NCBI GenBank assembly: GCA_038254365.1
Contig: JBBSGI010000007.1
Coordinates: forward strand, 25,690 to 89,689
Length of the DNA: 64,000 nucleotides
Direction: 5' to 3'
Origin: JAWWPG01 sp038254365
GTDB taxonomy: Bacteria > Actinomycetota > Actinomycetes > Propionibacteriales > Nocardioidaceae
Part shown: positions 25,359 through 34,138 of the stretch, in pieces
How positions within the stretch are numbered: position 1 is the first letter of the stretch
Layout: every line of letters starts with the position of its first letter
Notes under the pieces: model-generated
Seen by the model: the letters and a program-made list of their open reading frames with translations, nothing else
Told to the model about the DNA's origin: nothing
The model's database searches: none
Program-made: the position numbers and the translations under genes

Positions 25359-25823
25359 GTGGCCGCGACACTCAAAGAGATCCTGCTCGCACCGCAGCGC
25401 CGCGAGGCTGTGGTCGCCGACCTGCAGGCACTGGTCGACCAAGAGGTCGCGTCAAAGAGCGGGTTGTCCGGTTTCGCGGTCAAGGGTGGCTTCGCCGTGG
25501 TGAAGAAGGTCAAGGCCGGCTTCATCCCACACGCGATCAACCAGATGCTCCCGGAGTTCGCCAACAAGCTCCAGCCGACCTACGCGCGCTACGACGCTGC
25601 CCGCGACGGCTCGTTGGCGAGCTACCTGGTCGCCAACTCCTCGGCTGTGTCCGACATTCTGCTCGGCGTCGCGGACAGCCGGGCCCGCAAGTCCGGGCAC
25701 GAGACTGCCAAGAAGGCATACCAGAAGCTTCGCCCGCAGGCGAAGAAGCATGTGGTGCACGCCCTGCCCGCCCTCGGTGACGTGATAGAGCGTCACGCGA
25801 AGGCGGTCAACGCGGCGGCCTGA
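25359..25823 (+). CDS. Conserved actinobacterial protein of unknown function (DUF6918-like)
   Basis: The 154-residue protein is Ala/Lys-rich and mainly helical, with segments LLAPQRREAVVADLQALVD, GFAVVKKVKAGFIPHAINQM and ANKLQPTYARYDAA. No catalytic motif, signal peptide or membrane segment is visible. GTG 25359 is preferred over ATG 25311 because GAGGG (25347-25351) lies 7 nt before it, and a likely -10 TACAGT occurs at 25316-25321. The family label is from memory of similar sequences and is tentative. Confidence 0.65.
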   Translation: MAATLKEILLAPQRREAVVADLQALVDQEVASKSGLSGFAVKGGFAVVKKVKAGFIPHAINQMLPEFANKLQPTYARYDAARDGSLASYLVANSSAVSDILLGVADSRARKSGHETAKKAYQKLRPQAKKHVVHALPALGDVIERHAKAVNAAA

Positions 25824-25826
25824 TCC

Positions 25827-26323
25827 CTACGCGTCAACGGACTCTTCCGGGCCAGCTGCGCCGGCGCTCGCTCCCGGCTCGAGCAGGCGGATCCTGGAGC
25901 ACCCGGTCCGTTCCACCACCAGGAACAGGCCGACAACAAGGGCATTCGCCGTCCGACTTCGTTGGTCTGCGGAGCGGTGCTCAAGGCATCGCGGAGCTGG
26001 TCGGTGTGTGCCTGGAGCACGTCGCGAACCGCGGGCCATGCGCTCGCCGGGTCGGCGCCGCCGCCGAGACAGGGATAGAACCGCTCCAGCTCGGGTGCCT
26101 GCCCGCTGAGGACCAGGCGGAACACACCCGCGAGCAACCGGAGCTGCACCACCCAACCCGCCGGTGCGTCTTCCCACCCGGCGCAGACCGCCCGGACCGG
26201 ACCAGCAGCCTCCCAGTCGTCGGCCATGGCCCGAATCAGGTGCCCGTAGAGATGCTGCGAGTCACCGGCGTGCCGGCGCATCCGGTCCGCGAGGGTGCCC
26301 TGCAGGCCGGCTGGCTCACTCAC
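25827..26323 (-). pseudogene. DUF2332 protein, frameshifted and truncated
   Basis: From ATG 26323 the frame reads DRMRRHAGDSQHLYGHLIRA, LRLLAGVFRLVLSGQAP and TAPQTNEVGR, the first 130 or so residues of a DUF2332 protein. A one-base shift near 25950 moves the continuation (GLFLVVERTG, then RIRLLEPGASAG) into another frame. That frame stops at 25827, where intact members continue for about 180 residues. The gene is therefore damaged twice. Confidence 0.7.
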
Positions 26324-26339
26324 GCGTCGAGCCCCCGGC

Positions 26340-27281
26340 TCACCGGGCGGTGAGGTCGTCGAGCGAGGTCAGGTCGTCGTCGCTCGGCTCCCACTCCCCC
26401 GCCCGCACGTTGGCCACGACCTGCTCGGCACTGGTGGCGCCGGCGATGACGGACCCGATGAACGGCTGTGCCACGAGTCCTCCGATGGCCACCTCGAGTA
26501 TCGACACGGACCTCTCGGCGGCGAAGGCGGCCAGTGCCTCGATCAGGTCGAAGTCGGCGCTCTCGAGACGCTGCGTCTGCACCGAGAGTCGACTGCCGTC
26601 CGGCGCGGCCTCCCCCCGGCGGTACTTGCCGGTCAGCAGTCCGAACTCCAGCGGGAAGAAGGGCAGGAGGTCCACTCCGACATACTCGCAGGCCGGGACG
26701 AGGTTTTGGTCTGCCGAGCGGTCGGCCAACGAGTACTTGTTCTGCGCCGTCACGAAGGCAGTCTGTCCATTGCTCCGAGCCACCCAGTCCGCATCGACCA
26801 CCTGCCAGCCCGCGAAGTTCGACGACCCGATGTACCTGACCTTGCCCTCCGAGACGAGCTCGTCCAACGCGGACAGCGTCTCCTCTATCGGCGTCTTGGG
26901 ATCAGGCGCGTGCAACTGGTAGAGATCGATCCACTCGGTGCCCAATCGGCGCAGGCTCGCCTCGACTGCCCTGCGGATATAGCGCCGAGAGCCTCGCACT
27001 CCCCAATCCGAGCCGTTCGCCCCATGCATGTCCATCCCGAACTTGGTGGCGACGACAACGTCGCCACGGTGGGAGCCCAGGGCTCGACCGAGCAGCTCCT
27101 CACTCGCGCCGGTGCCGTAGACGTCGGCGGTGTCGAACAACGTGACCCCGGCGTCCAGGGCGGCCTCGACGACCATCCTGGTCCGCTCTTCGTCGATCCG
27201 GGTGCCGAACGCGTTGCAGCCGACTCCGACGGTGCTGACGGTGAGGCCGGACTCACCGAGCTGCCGGTAGGACGTCGTCAT
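26340..27281 (-). CDS. Aldo/keto reductase
   Basis: The 313-residue TIM-barrel oxidoreductase has the AKR catalytic set: Asp and Tyr in LFDTADVYGTGASEELLGRA, Lys in VVVATKFG, and His in IDLYQLHAPDP. The NADPH-binding end is seen in IGSVIAGATSAEQVVANVRA. ATG 27281 overlaps the stop of the upstream ATP-grasp-like gene (ATGA), so the two are coupled and may act on related substrates. The physiological carbonyl substrate is unknown. Confidence 0.9.
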   Translation of the reverse strand: MTTSYRQLGESGLTVSTVGVGCNAFGTRIDEERTRMVVEAALDAGVTLFDTADVYGTGASEELLGRALGSHRGDVVVATKFGMDMHGANGSDWGVRGSRRYIRRAVEASLRRLGTEWIDLYQLHAPDPKTPIEETLSALDELVSEGKVRYIGSSNFAGWQVVDADWVARSNGQTAFVTAQNKYSLADRSADQNLVPACEYVGVDLLPFFPLEFGLLTGKYRRGEAAPDGSRLSVQTQRLESADFDLIEALAAFAAERSVSILEVAIGGLVAQPFIGSVIAGATSAEQVVANVRAGEWEPSDDDLTSLDDLTAR

Positions 27282-28522
27282 GACGTCGGGTGCTGATCGC
27301 GCACCCACAGCGAGATCAGTCCTCGGAAATGAGCCAGGAAGGTGTCGTGCTCGTGCTGCGGGTACGTCGATACGACCGTCTCGACGAGCAGGTTGTCGAA
27401 GTCCGGCGAGGCGACCCAGTCGAGAACCATCGCGTCAATGTCGGGCAGCGCCGTGGCGCAGAACTCGTAGTACTCGTCTCGCTCGAAGTACCGGTCCGCC
27501 AGCGACTGGTAGGCGCCGAGCTTGTCGCCGTACGAGAGGTCCGGGTTGTCCGCGACCTGGAACCACTCGGTGGCGTCGATGTGCGGACGCGGCCGGCGAC
27601 CCGTCGCCAGACAGAAGGCCGACCACTTCACCAGCGCCGATATCGCCCACGGGAAGTAGTAGTGCAGCGACGTCACCGCAACATCGGGGCAGGCGTTCGC
27701 ATAGTCGATGGGTTGGATCTCGTCACCTTGGACGAGCATCTCGCATGAGTTGAACTCCCAACGGAAGAAGGCGTTGACGGTCTGGGCGATCGTGATCGCC
27801 TCGGCTCCGGCGCTTGGAGAGAGGAAGCCGTGGTCAACGGCATAGCGCTTGTGCATCGGCTCGTCGGGCCGGAAGTTCATCACCATGGTCTCCGGACCGA
27901 TGGTCAGGGACCGGGCGAACACGTCGAACGGCTCGACCGCCTTCTGCAGGTGCATGAGCATCTCACCGGACTGGTTGTAGGCGTTCCAGAGATCGTCGTC
28001 GTGGTTGATGCGCGAGACGCCGCGCCACGCCCCGCCGTCGAACGGCTTCATGTACAGCGGGTAGCCGATGGCGTTCGCGATGTCTGCCAGGTCGAACTCC
28101 GCGTTGTACCGCTGCGACGTGTACGCCCAGCGCACGTTGTCGACCGGGTTCTTGTACGGCACCAGCACCGTCTCGGGGACCTTCATCCCCAGGCGCATCA
28201 GCGCGCAGTACGCCGAGTGCTTCTCCATCGACTGGAACGTGAACGGTGAGTTCAACAGGTAGACGTCGTCCATCAGCGCGACCTTCTTGAGCCACTCTCG
28301 TGGGTGGTAGTACCAGTGCGCCAGCCGATCAATTACCAGGTCATGCCGAGCGGGCGCGCGCAGGTTGAACGGCTCGATGCGCACTCGTTCAGTGTCGATC
28401 GCGTGGTCCCGCTCCCGGTAGCTGAAGCTCCCGAGCCGGCGCGTCAGAGTCTCGAAGGCCCGCGGCCAGTCCTCCTCCATGCCGAGCAGGAGGCCGACGA
28501 GGTACCGCCTGGGCTCGCTCAC
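27278..28522 (-). CDS. ATP-grasp-like protein of unknown substrate
   Basis: The 414-residue protein resembles ATP-grasp ligases in its middle part. MKVPETVLVPYKN leads to a central domain with IGYPLYMKPFDGGAWRGVSR, the lysine and glycine-rich lid of the ATP site. Further on, EFNSCEMLVQGDEIQPIDYA supplies acidic metal ligands. It overlaps an aldo/keto reductase gene by 4 nt. It may join an amine to a carboxylate, but neither substrate can be named. GTG 28522 lacks a clear Shine-Dalgarno site or leaderless motif. Confidence 0.6.
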   Translation of the reverse strand: MSEPRRYLVGLLLGMEEDWPRAFETLTRRLGSFSYRERDHAIDTERVRIEPFNLRAPARHDLVIDRLAHWYYHPREWLKKVALMDDVYLLNSPFTFQSMEKHSAYCALMRLGMKVPETVLVPYKNPVDNVRWAYTSQRYNAEFDLADIANAIGYPLYMKPFDGGAWRGVSRINHDDDLWNAYNQSGEMLMHLQKAVEPFDVFARSLTIGPETMVMNFRPDEPMHKRYAVDHGFLSPSAGAEAITIAQTVNAFFRWEFNSCEMLVQGDEIQPIDYANACPDVAVTSLHYYFPWAISALVKWSAFCLATGRRPRPHIDATEWFQVADNPDLSYGDKLGAYQSLADRYFERDEYYEFCATALPDIDAMVLDWVASPDFDNLLVETVVSTYPQHEHDTFLAHFRGLISLWVRDQHPTS

Positions 28523-28746
28523 AAGTCCATCTCGACTGACACGGGTTGATCCCCTCTCCTCGAGCAGACCGCTGCACCAGCGACGTTAGCGAACGGCGTC
28601 GAACGACCCGGGGGTCAGGTACCGGAGGTCGGGTCCAGCGGGCAGTATTCCCGTACCGGCGCGCGCCAACTGCTGTGCGACGCCGCAAGCCGAGCTGACC
28701 AACGTGCGGGGACACCGGCACGCGTTTGTTCGACGACAGGTCTTAC

Positions 28747-28766
28747 CCTGCCCGATTTCGGGCAGG
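28747..28766 (+). promoter_or_regulatory. Perfect 8-bp inverted repeat in the glmS-operon leader region
   Basis: CCTGCCCG (28747-28754) and CGGGCAGG (28759-28766) form a perfect inverted repeat around a 4-nt loop, 41 nt before the next gene. It could be an operator or an RNA hairpin. The rest of the interval 28523-28806 shows nothing recognisable. Confidence 0.4.
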
Positions 28767-28806
28767 ATTAGGGGTTTCGGGTATGACGTGTGGCAGGCTA
28801 GCCCGC

Positions 28807-29067
28807 ATGCCCGACACCGATCTGGTCACTCGCGTAGCGCAGAGCACCGGGCTTAGCCCGGCCGAAGCAGCTCGTGTCGTGGCGGACGTGGTGGCGTACT
28901 TCGCCGAACCGACGGACGACTTCGTCCGGCGCCGGCATCAACGACTGCAGGCTTACGGAATGCACAACGACGAGATTTTCGCGCAGATCCGCGCCGAGCT
29001 GGCTCGGCGGGTAGTCGCGGCGCCGGCACTCACCGAGCGGCAGTTACGTCGCATCGTCTACGGCTAG
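28807..29067 (+). CDS. Small conserved helical protein upstream of glmS
   Basis: The 86-residue protein is charged and helical (VTRVAQSTGLSPAEAARVV, DDFVRRRHQRLQAYGMHN, IFAQIRAELARRVV). It has no recognised domain, signal or membrane segment. Its stop codon is 10 nt before glmS, and AGGAG for glmS overlaps its final codon, so the two are very likely cotranscribed. ATG 28807 is favoured because the helical pattern begins there; upstream in-frame codons add unrelated residues. Confidence 0.6.
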   Translation: MPDTDLVTRVAQSTGLSPAEAARVVADVVAYFAEPTDDFVRRRHQRLQAYGMHNDEIFAQIRAELARRVVAAPALTERQLRRIVYG

Positions 29068-29077
29068 GAGACCAAGG

Positions 29078-30898
29078 ATGTGCGGAATCGTCGGATATCT
29101 GGGCCGGCACAACGCCGCCCCGGTGCTGCTGGAGGGCCTCAGTCGACTCGAGTACCGCGGCTACGACTCGGCCGGGATCGCCGTACTGGGCAGCGCCGGG
29201 GTGCGGGTGGCGAAGCAGCAAGGCCGGGTCCACGATCTGGTGGCCGCCCTGCCCAAGCGGTTCACCGGCAGGGTTGGCATCGGCCACACCCGGTGGGCGA
29301 CGCACGGGGCTCCGTCGGACCTGAACGCCCATCCGCATCTCGATGCGTCCGGCCGAGTTGCCGTCGTCCACAACGGCATCATCGACAACGCCGCGTCGCT
29401 GCGCGTGCGGCTCCTCGACGACGGCGAGCAGCTGCTCTCCGACACGGACACCGAGCTGGTCGCGCATCTGGTGGGCTTGTCGACGGCTGAAACGCTCGAG
29501 ACCAAGGTGCTTGACGCATTGGACAAACTGGAAGGCACCTACGGCCTCGCCGTCATGCATGCGGACTTCCCGGACCGGATCGTGGTCGCACGAAACGGTT
29601 CGCCGTTGATTATCGGAATCGGCGACCACGAGATGCACGTCGCCTCGGACCTGGCTGCGCTGGTCCGCTATACCACCCAGGTCGTGCATCTCGACGATGG
29701 TGAGCTGGCCACGCTCACCAGCTCCGGCTTCTCGACGTTCACCTCCGATCGCCGGGCGACCGACAAGCGTCCCACGACAGTTGACGTCACCGCGTCAGAG
29801 TACGAGCTGGGCGACCACGAGCACTTTATGCACAAGGAGATGCTCGAACAGCCGGCGGCCGCGCAGCGGGTCATCCAGGGCCGCCTCGACGAGCGGTTCG
29901 CGACAGCGCACCTCGGTGGGCTGAACTTGGACGCCCGCGAGACTCGTGGCATCAGACGGGTGAAGATCCTCGGGTGCGGCTCGGCCTACTACGTGGGACA
30001 GCTGGGCGCCGGGATGATCGAGGCGCTCGCGCGGATCCCGGCCGATGCGGAGCCGGCCTCCGAGTTCCGCTACCGCAACCCGGTCATCGAGCCGGACACC
30101 CTGTACGTCGCGGTGTCCCAGTCCGGGGAGACGGCCGACACCCTGCTGGCCGTCCAGGAGGTGAAGCGCAAAGGCGGTCGCGTCATCGGACTGATCAACG
30201 TCGTCGGCTCGACGATCGCCCGGGAGTGCGACGGCGGGATCTATCTGCACGCCGGACCGGAGGTGGCCGTGGCCTCGACCAAAGCCTTGACCACCATGTC
30301 GATCGGGTTCGCCCTGCTCGCCGTCCACCTGGGGCGGGTTCGGGATCTCTCGGTCGCGGACGGCCACCGCATCCTTCGAGGCCTGCAGGCCCTGCCCGCG
30401 CAGATCGCGGACGTGCTCGAGCTCGAGGACGCGATCGCGGAGGTCGCGATCGCGCTGGCGAAGGCGGAGTCACTGTTCTTCGTCGGCCGCGTGCGCGGGT
30501 ATCCGGTGGCCCGGGAGGGGGCGCAGAAGTTCAAGGAGATCTCCTACCGCCATGCCGAGGCGTACGAGGCCTCCGAGCTAAAGCACGGACCGTTGGCGCT
30601 GATCGGCCCCGCAGTGCCCACGGTCGCCGTCGTGCCCGGCGACGAGCTGGTCGAGCGCAACCTGGCCGCGTTGCACGAGATCGCCGCGCGCGGCGGCCCA
30701 CTGACCGTCGTCACCCATGCCAACGTCGGGCTGGCCGGCCTCGACGCCGAGCGGATCGACATCCCTAGGAGCGAGCCCGAGCTGGATGCGATCCTGCTGA
30801 CCATCCCGATGCAGCTATTGGCCTACCACGCGGCTCGGGCCCTTGGGCACGACATCGACAAGCCCCGCAACCTGGCCAAGTCCGTCACGGTCGAGTAG
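29078..30898 (+). CDS. glmS: Glutamine-fructose-6-phosphate aminotransferase (isomerizing)
   Basis: This 606-residue enzyme makes glucosamine-6-phosphate, the entry to UDP-GlcNAc and peptidoglycan. The N-terminal glutaminase starts with CGIVGYLG (Cys2 nucleophile) and has LEYRGYDSAG. Two SIS sugar-isomerase domains follow, with GCGSAYYVGQLG, SQSGETADT and EASELKHGPLALI, and the C-terminus ends KSVTVE as in the family. Length is standard. No glmS ribozyme was seen, as expected outside low-GC Gram-positives. Confidence 0.97.
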   Translation: MCGIVGYLGRHNAAPVLLEGLSRLEYRGYDSAGIAVLGSAGVRVAKQQGRVHDLVAALPKRFTGRVGIGHTRWATHGAPSDLNAHPHLDASGRVAVVHNGIIDNAASLRVRLLDDGEQLLSDTDTELVAHLVGLSTAETLETKVLDALDKLEGTYGLAVMHADFPDRIVVARNGSPLIIGIGDHEMHVASDLAALVRYTTQVVHLDDGELATLTSSGFSTFTSDRRATDKRPTTVDVTASEYELGDHEHFMHKEMLEQPAAAQRVIQGRLDERFATAHLGGLNLDARETRGIRRVKILGCGSAYYVGQLGAGMIEALARIPADAEPASEFRYRNPVIEPDTLYVAVSQSGETADTLLAVQEVKRKGGRVIGLINVVGSTIARECDGGIYLHAGPEVAVASTKALTTMSIGFALLAVHLGRVRDLSVADGHRILRGLQALPAQIADVLELEDAIAEVAIALAKAESLFFVGRVRGYPVAREGAQKFKEISYRHAEAYEASELKHGPLALIGPAVPTVAVVPGDELVERNLAALHEIAARGGPLTVVTHANVGLAGLDAERIDIPRSEPELDAILLTIPMQLLAYHAARALGHDIDKPRNLAKSVTVE

Positions 30899-30909
30899 GC
30901 CGACGCCGG

Positions 30910-32292
30910 TCAGTTGGGGTACCCAACATGCCTTCCCGCCTGCTGGACGGCGTACCCGGTGTACGTGCCGCTGCCGCCGAGATCAGGAGCGTCGTGCGAG
31001 TAGGCGATGTGCGCCCATCCGCTCTGGTCGGTGTCGACGCGGAAGTTGTCGAGGAGCTGTCGTCCTCCGGTGCAGCCGACACCCCCTCGCAGACGTCGCC
31101 GCGGTGAACCGGCATCAGCCCGGAGGTGCGCCAGTTCGACAGCGAGCGGAGGCGGTGCTGGGCGAAGTAGACGTACCAGGTCTGGTCCGGTCCGGACCCG
31201 TTCGAGCCGTAGTAGACCGGTCCTGACCGGCGCTAGTGGCCACGATCCACGGGAAGATGGCGCGCCCGACGGTGCTGACGGGTCCCGAGCACTTCCAGGT
31301 GTCGCCGCGGTCCCGCGACTTGGCGACGTAGACCGCCTTGTCGTTGCTGACGGCGTAGAACAGGGTGCCGTTGGGGGCGACGGAGACGTTCGGGAACTGG
31401 TGATTGAGGCCATTGGCGCAAGGCCGTCGAACACGGAATCGGCTTGTCGGTCCAGGTAAGCCCGCCGTCGTCCGACACGTCGAGAAACGCCTCGTTTGTA
31501 GGTTCCATCACCGGTCGCGCCGGGGTCGGTGGCGGGGGCCACGAAGGACTGGTAGGCGTGGAAGCTGCCGCCAGGGGCCGGGTTGCGGTGGTCGATCGCG
31601 ATGTTCCCCAGCTGGTTGTACATTGCCTTGTAGTCGGTGACCGGGATGACCCGCGACACCAGGGTGTACAGGGCACCGCCGTTGTCCGACCGCAGTACGT
31701 CGATGTCGTTGGTCGCGATGTCGTGGAAAGTCAGCAGGCTGGTGTCGGCGCCGTAGGCGGCAATCCACTCCCGGTCGTCGAGGGGAAGCCCGGCTTGGAC
31801 CGGAGTCTGGGTGAAGGTCGCGCCGTCGTCGACCGAGGTCGCCACGTTCACCGAGCCGGGGTTGAGGCTCGCCACGTAGATCCGGTAGGTGCCGGCGGCG
31901 GAGAGCTTCGGTGCGAATGCGGTATCGATGTCGCCGCCCGACGCTCCCACTCCCCCGACTGCGTTGGGCTGACCCGCGTAGACCAGATCGCAGCCCTGGG
32001 CCGCGGTGGTGCCGCCGACCTGGGTGGCACGCCAGTACTCACTGCCGCCGCCCAGGCCATCCTCGGACCCGAGGCCCACCAGGTTGTTCTTCGAGACGTG
32101 GATCGACGGCTCCCCGGCGATGTTGGAGCCGCACCCCGACTGACCCACGACCTGCGCCTGCAGCTCGCCGTACGAGAACCCGTTGACGACGGCGTTGACC
32201 TGCGGCGGCCGGCTCGCAGAGGCGGGCAGCGCAGTGGCGGCAGCCAAAGCACCCGCGGCCAGCACTCCGCCTCGGTCGAGACGAGACTTCAT
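30910..32292 (-). pseudogene. Secreted sialidase/BNR-like protein, multiply frameshifted
   Basis: ATG 32292 opens a signal peptide (KSRLDRGGVLAAGALAAATA, cleavage near ASA) and a beta-propeller-like exported protein with NIAGEPSIHVSKNNLVGL and TSVDDGATF repeats. Near 31510 the frame shifts to NEAFLDVSDDGGLTWTDKP, again near 31440 to GLNHQFPNVSVAPNG and SRDRGDTWKCSG, and at least twice more before the tail RVDTDQSGWAHIAYSHDAPD ends at 30910. Each shift needs only a base or two. Five or so in 1.4 kb, beside an intact 1.8-kb glmS, point to real decay. Confidence 0.8.
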
Positions 32293-32485
32293 TCGAACCT
32301 CGCTGTTTGCTCCCGGTAGAGCACCGCTCGACATACTCACCCCGCGGGCTCACCCCGCGGGCGAAAGTCCGCAACTCGTGCAACGCGGAGCGTGCGGCGT
32401 GCGTGTTACCGGTGTGCGACCGTTCTCGGTCGGTCCGGCGCGAGGAATGGAGATCCGAGGTGTCACCAGCGCGGGGCGCTCGGCG

Positions 32486-32507
32486 TATCTCAGATATGAG
32501 ATATCCT
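32486..32507 (+). promoter_or_regulatory. Promoter and palindromic operator of the HTH-MurA fusion gene
   Basis: TATCTCA (32486-32492) and TGAGATA (32497-32503) form a perfect 7-bp inverted repeat with a 4-nt spacer. It overlaps the likely -10 hexamer TATCCT (32502-32507), which stands exactly 6 nt before ATG 32514. GGGAG touches the ATG and is too close to act as a Shine-Dalgarno site, so the mRNA is probably leaderless. The gene's own XRE domain is the obvious candidate to bind here. Confidence 0.6.
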
Positions 32508-32513
32508 CGGGAG

Positions 32514-34043
32514 ATGGCTGACGACTACCTGCGCCGCATCGGGAACCTCATCCGGGACGCCCGCAAGCACCGGACGCTGACTCAGGCCGAGCTGGCAGAA
32601 ACCCTCGGGACCAGCCAGAGTGCGATCAACCGGATCGAGCGCGGCCACCAGAACCTCACCCTCGACATGCTGGCTCGCATCGGCGAGGCCCTCGACTCCG
32701 AGATCGTGTCGCTGGGCGTCTCCGGTCCGATGCACCTGCGGGTCGTCGGCGGTACGACGCTGTCCGGCTCGATCAACGTGAAGTCCAGCAAGAACGCGGG
32801 CGTTGCCCTGCTGTGCGCCGCGATGCTCAACCGCGGGCGGACGACGCTTCGCAAGGTGGCGCGCATCGAGGAGGTCAACCGGATCCTCGAGGTGCTGGCC
32901 AGCATCGGCTTCCGCTTCAGCTGGCAGGGCGAGGACAACGACCTGGAGCTACAGTCCCCCGATCATCTCGACCTCACCTCGATCGACGAGGCCGCGGCCC
33001 GCCGTACCCGCAGCATCATCATGTTCCTCGGGCCGCTGCTGCATGACCGCACCAGCTTCGAGCTCCCGTACGCCGGTGGTTGTGACCTCGGTCGCCGTAC
33101 CGTGGAGCCGCACATGACGGCGCTGCGGCCGTTCGGGCTGGAGGTGAAGGCGACCGAAGGCAGCTACCACGCCGAGGTCAACCCGTCCGTGATGCCGACC
33201 CGTCCGATCGTGCTCACCGAACGCGGCGACACCGTGACCGAGAACGTCCTGCTGGCGGCCGCCCGGCATCCCGGGGTGACCGTGATCCGCAACGCCAGCC
33301 CGAACTACATGGTGCAGGATCTGTGCTTCTTCCTCACCGCGCTCGGAGTGCGAGTCGAGGGCATCGGAACCACGACCCTCACCGTGCACGGCGTCGCGGA
33401 GATCGACGTCGACGTCGACTACGCCCCGTCCGAGGACCCGATCGAGGCGATGAGCCTGATCGCGGCCGCGGTCGTCACGTCCTCGCAGATCACCATCCGG
33501 CGGGCTCCCATCGAGTTCCTCGAGATCGAGTTGGCGCTGCTGGAAGAGATGGGCCTGAGCTACCACCGCAGCGAGGAGTACCTTGCCGAGAACGGCCACA
33601 CCAGGCTGGTGGACCTCACGACCCGGCCATCGACGCTGCACGCCCCCCTCGACAAAATCCATCCGATGCCGTTCCCGGGGCTCAACATCGACAACCTGCC
33701 GTTCTTCGCGGTGATCGCCGCAGTGGCCGAGGGTCAGACGATGATCCACGACTGGGTCTACGAGAACCGGGCCATCTACCTCACCGAGCTGACCAAGCTC
33801 GGCGCGTCGATCACGCTGCTCGACCCGCACCGGGTCCTGGTCGAGGGCCCCACCCACTGGTCGGCGGCCGAGCTGATGTGTCCCCCCGCTTTGCGGCCGG
33901 CGGTCGTGATCCTGCTGGCGATGATGGCGGCCAAGGGCACATCGGTGCTCCGCAACGTCTACGTGATCAACCGCGGCTACGAAGACCTCGCCGAACGCCT
34001 TAACAAGCTAGGCGCCTCGATCGAGACGTTCCGCGACATCTGA
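32514..34043 (+). CDS. XRE-type HTH domain fused to a MurA-like enolpyruvyl transferase
   Basis: This 509-residue protein joins a Cro/C1 helix-turn-helix (residues 5-66; TLTQAELAETLGTSQSAINR then IERG) to an EPSP-synthase-fold domain like UDP-GlcNAc 1-carboxyvinyltransferase (residues 72-509). The catalytic domain keeps the Lys-Asn pair (SSKNAGV, K93-N94) and the phosphoenolpyruvate cysteine (YAGGCDLGRRTVEPH, C190), so it could be active. Ordinary MurA proteins of about 420 residues lack the DNA-binding part. It may make UDP-GlcNAc-enolpyruvate, sense it, or both. The palindrome in its own promoter suggests autoregulation. It is annotated without a symbol because a separate housekeeping murA probably exists. 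Confidence 0.85.
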   Translation: MADDYLRRIGNLIRDARKHRTLTQAELAETLGTSQSAINRIERGHQNLTLDMLARIGEALDSEIVSLGVSGPMHLRVVGGTTLSGSINVKSSKNAGVALLCAAMLNRGRTTLRKVARIEEVNRILEVLASIGFRFSWQGEDNDLELQSPDHLDLTSIDEAAARRTRSIIMFLGPLLHDRTSFELPYAGGCDLGRRTVEPHMTALRPFGLEVKATEGSYHAEVNPSVMPTRPIVLTERGDTVTENVLLAAARHPGVTVIRNASPNYMVQDLCFFLTALGVRVEGIGTTTLTVHGVAEIDVDVDYAPSEDPIEAMSLIAAAVVTSSQITIRRAPIEFLEIELALLEEMGLSYHRSEEYLAENGHTRLVDLTTRPSTLHAPLDKIHPMPFPGLNIDNLPFFAVIAAVAEGQTMIHDWVYENRAIYLTELTKLGASITLLDPHRVLVEGPTHWSAAELMCPPALRPAVVILLAMMAAKGTSVLRNVYVINRGYEDLAERLNKLGASIETFRDI

Positions 34044-34138
34044 CTCCGGACCGTTGGGCGCCGGTGGCGGGCCCCTACCACAGCTTGCCTGTGGATCGTT
34101 TCTGCGGTCCACAGGCCGCATCGCCCACGCTAGGGACC

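Noticed and set aside
29000..29077. Possible glmS ribozyme.
   Set aside because: The sequence before glmS is the coding region of the small upstream gene; no ribozyme core is present.
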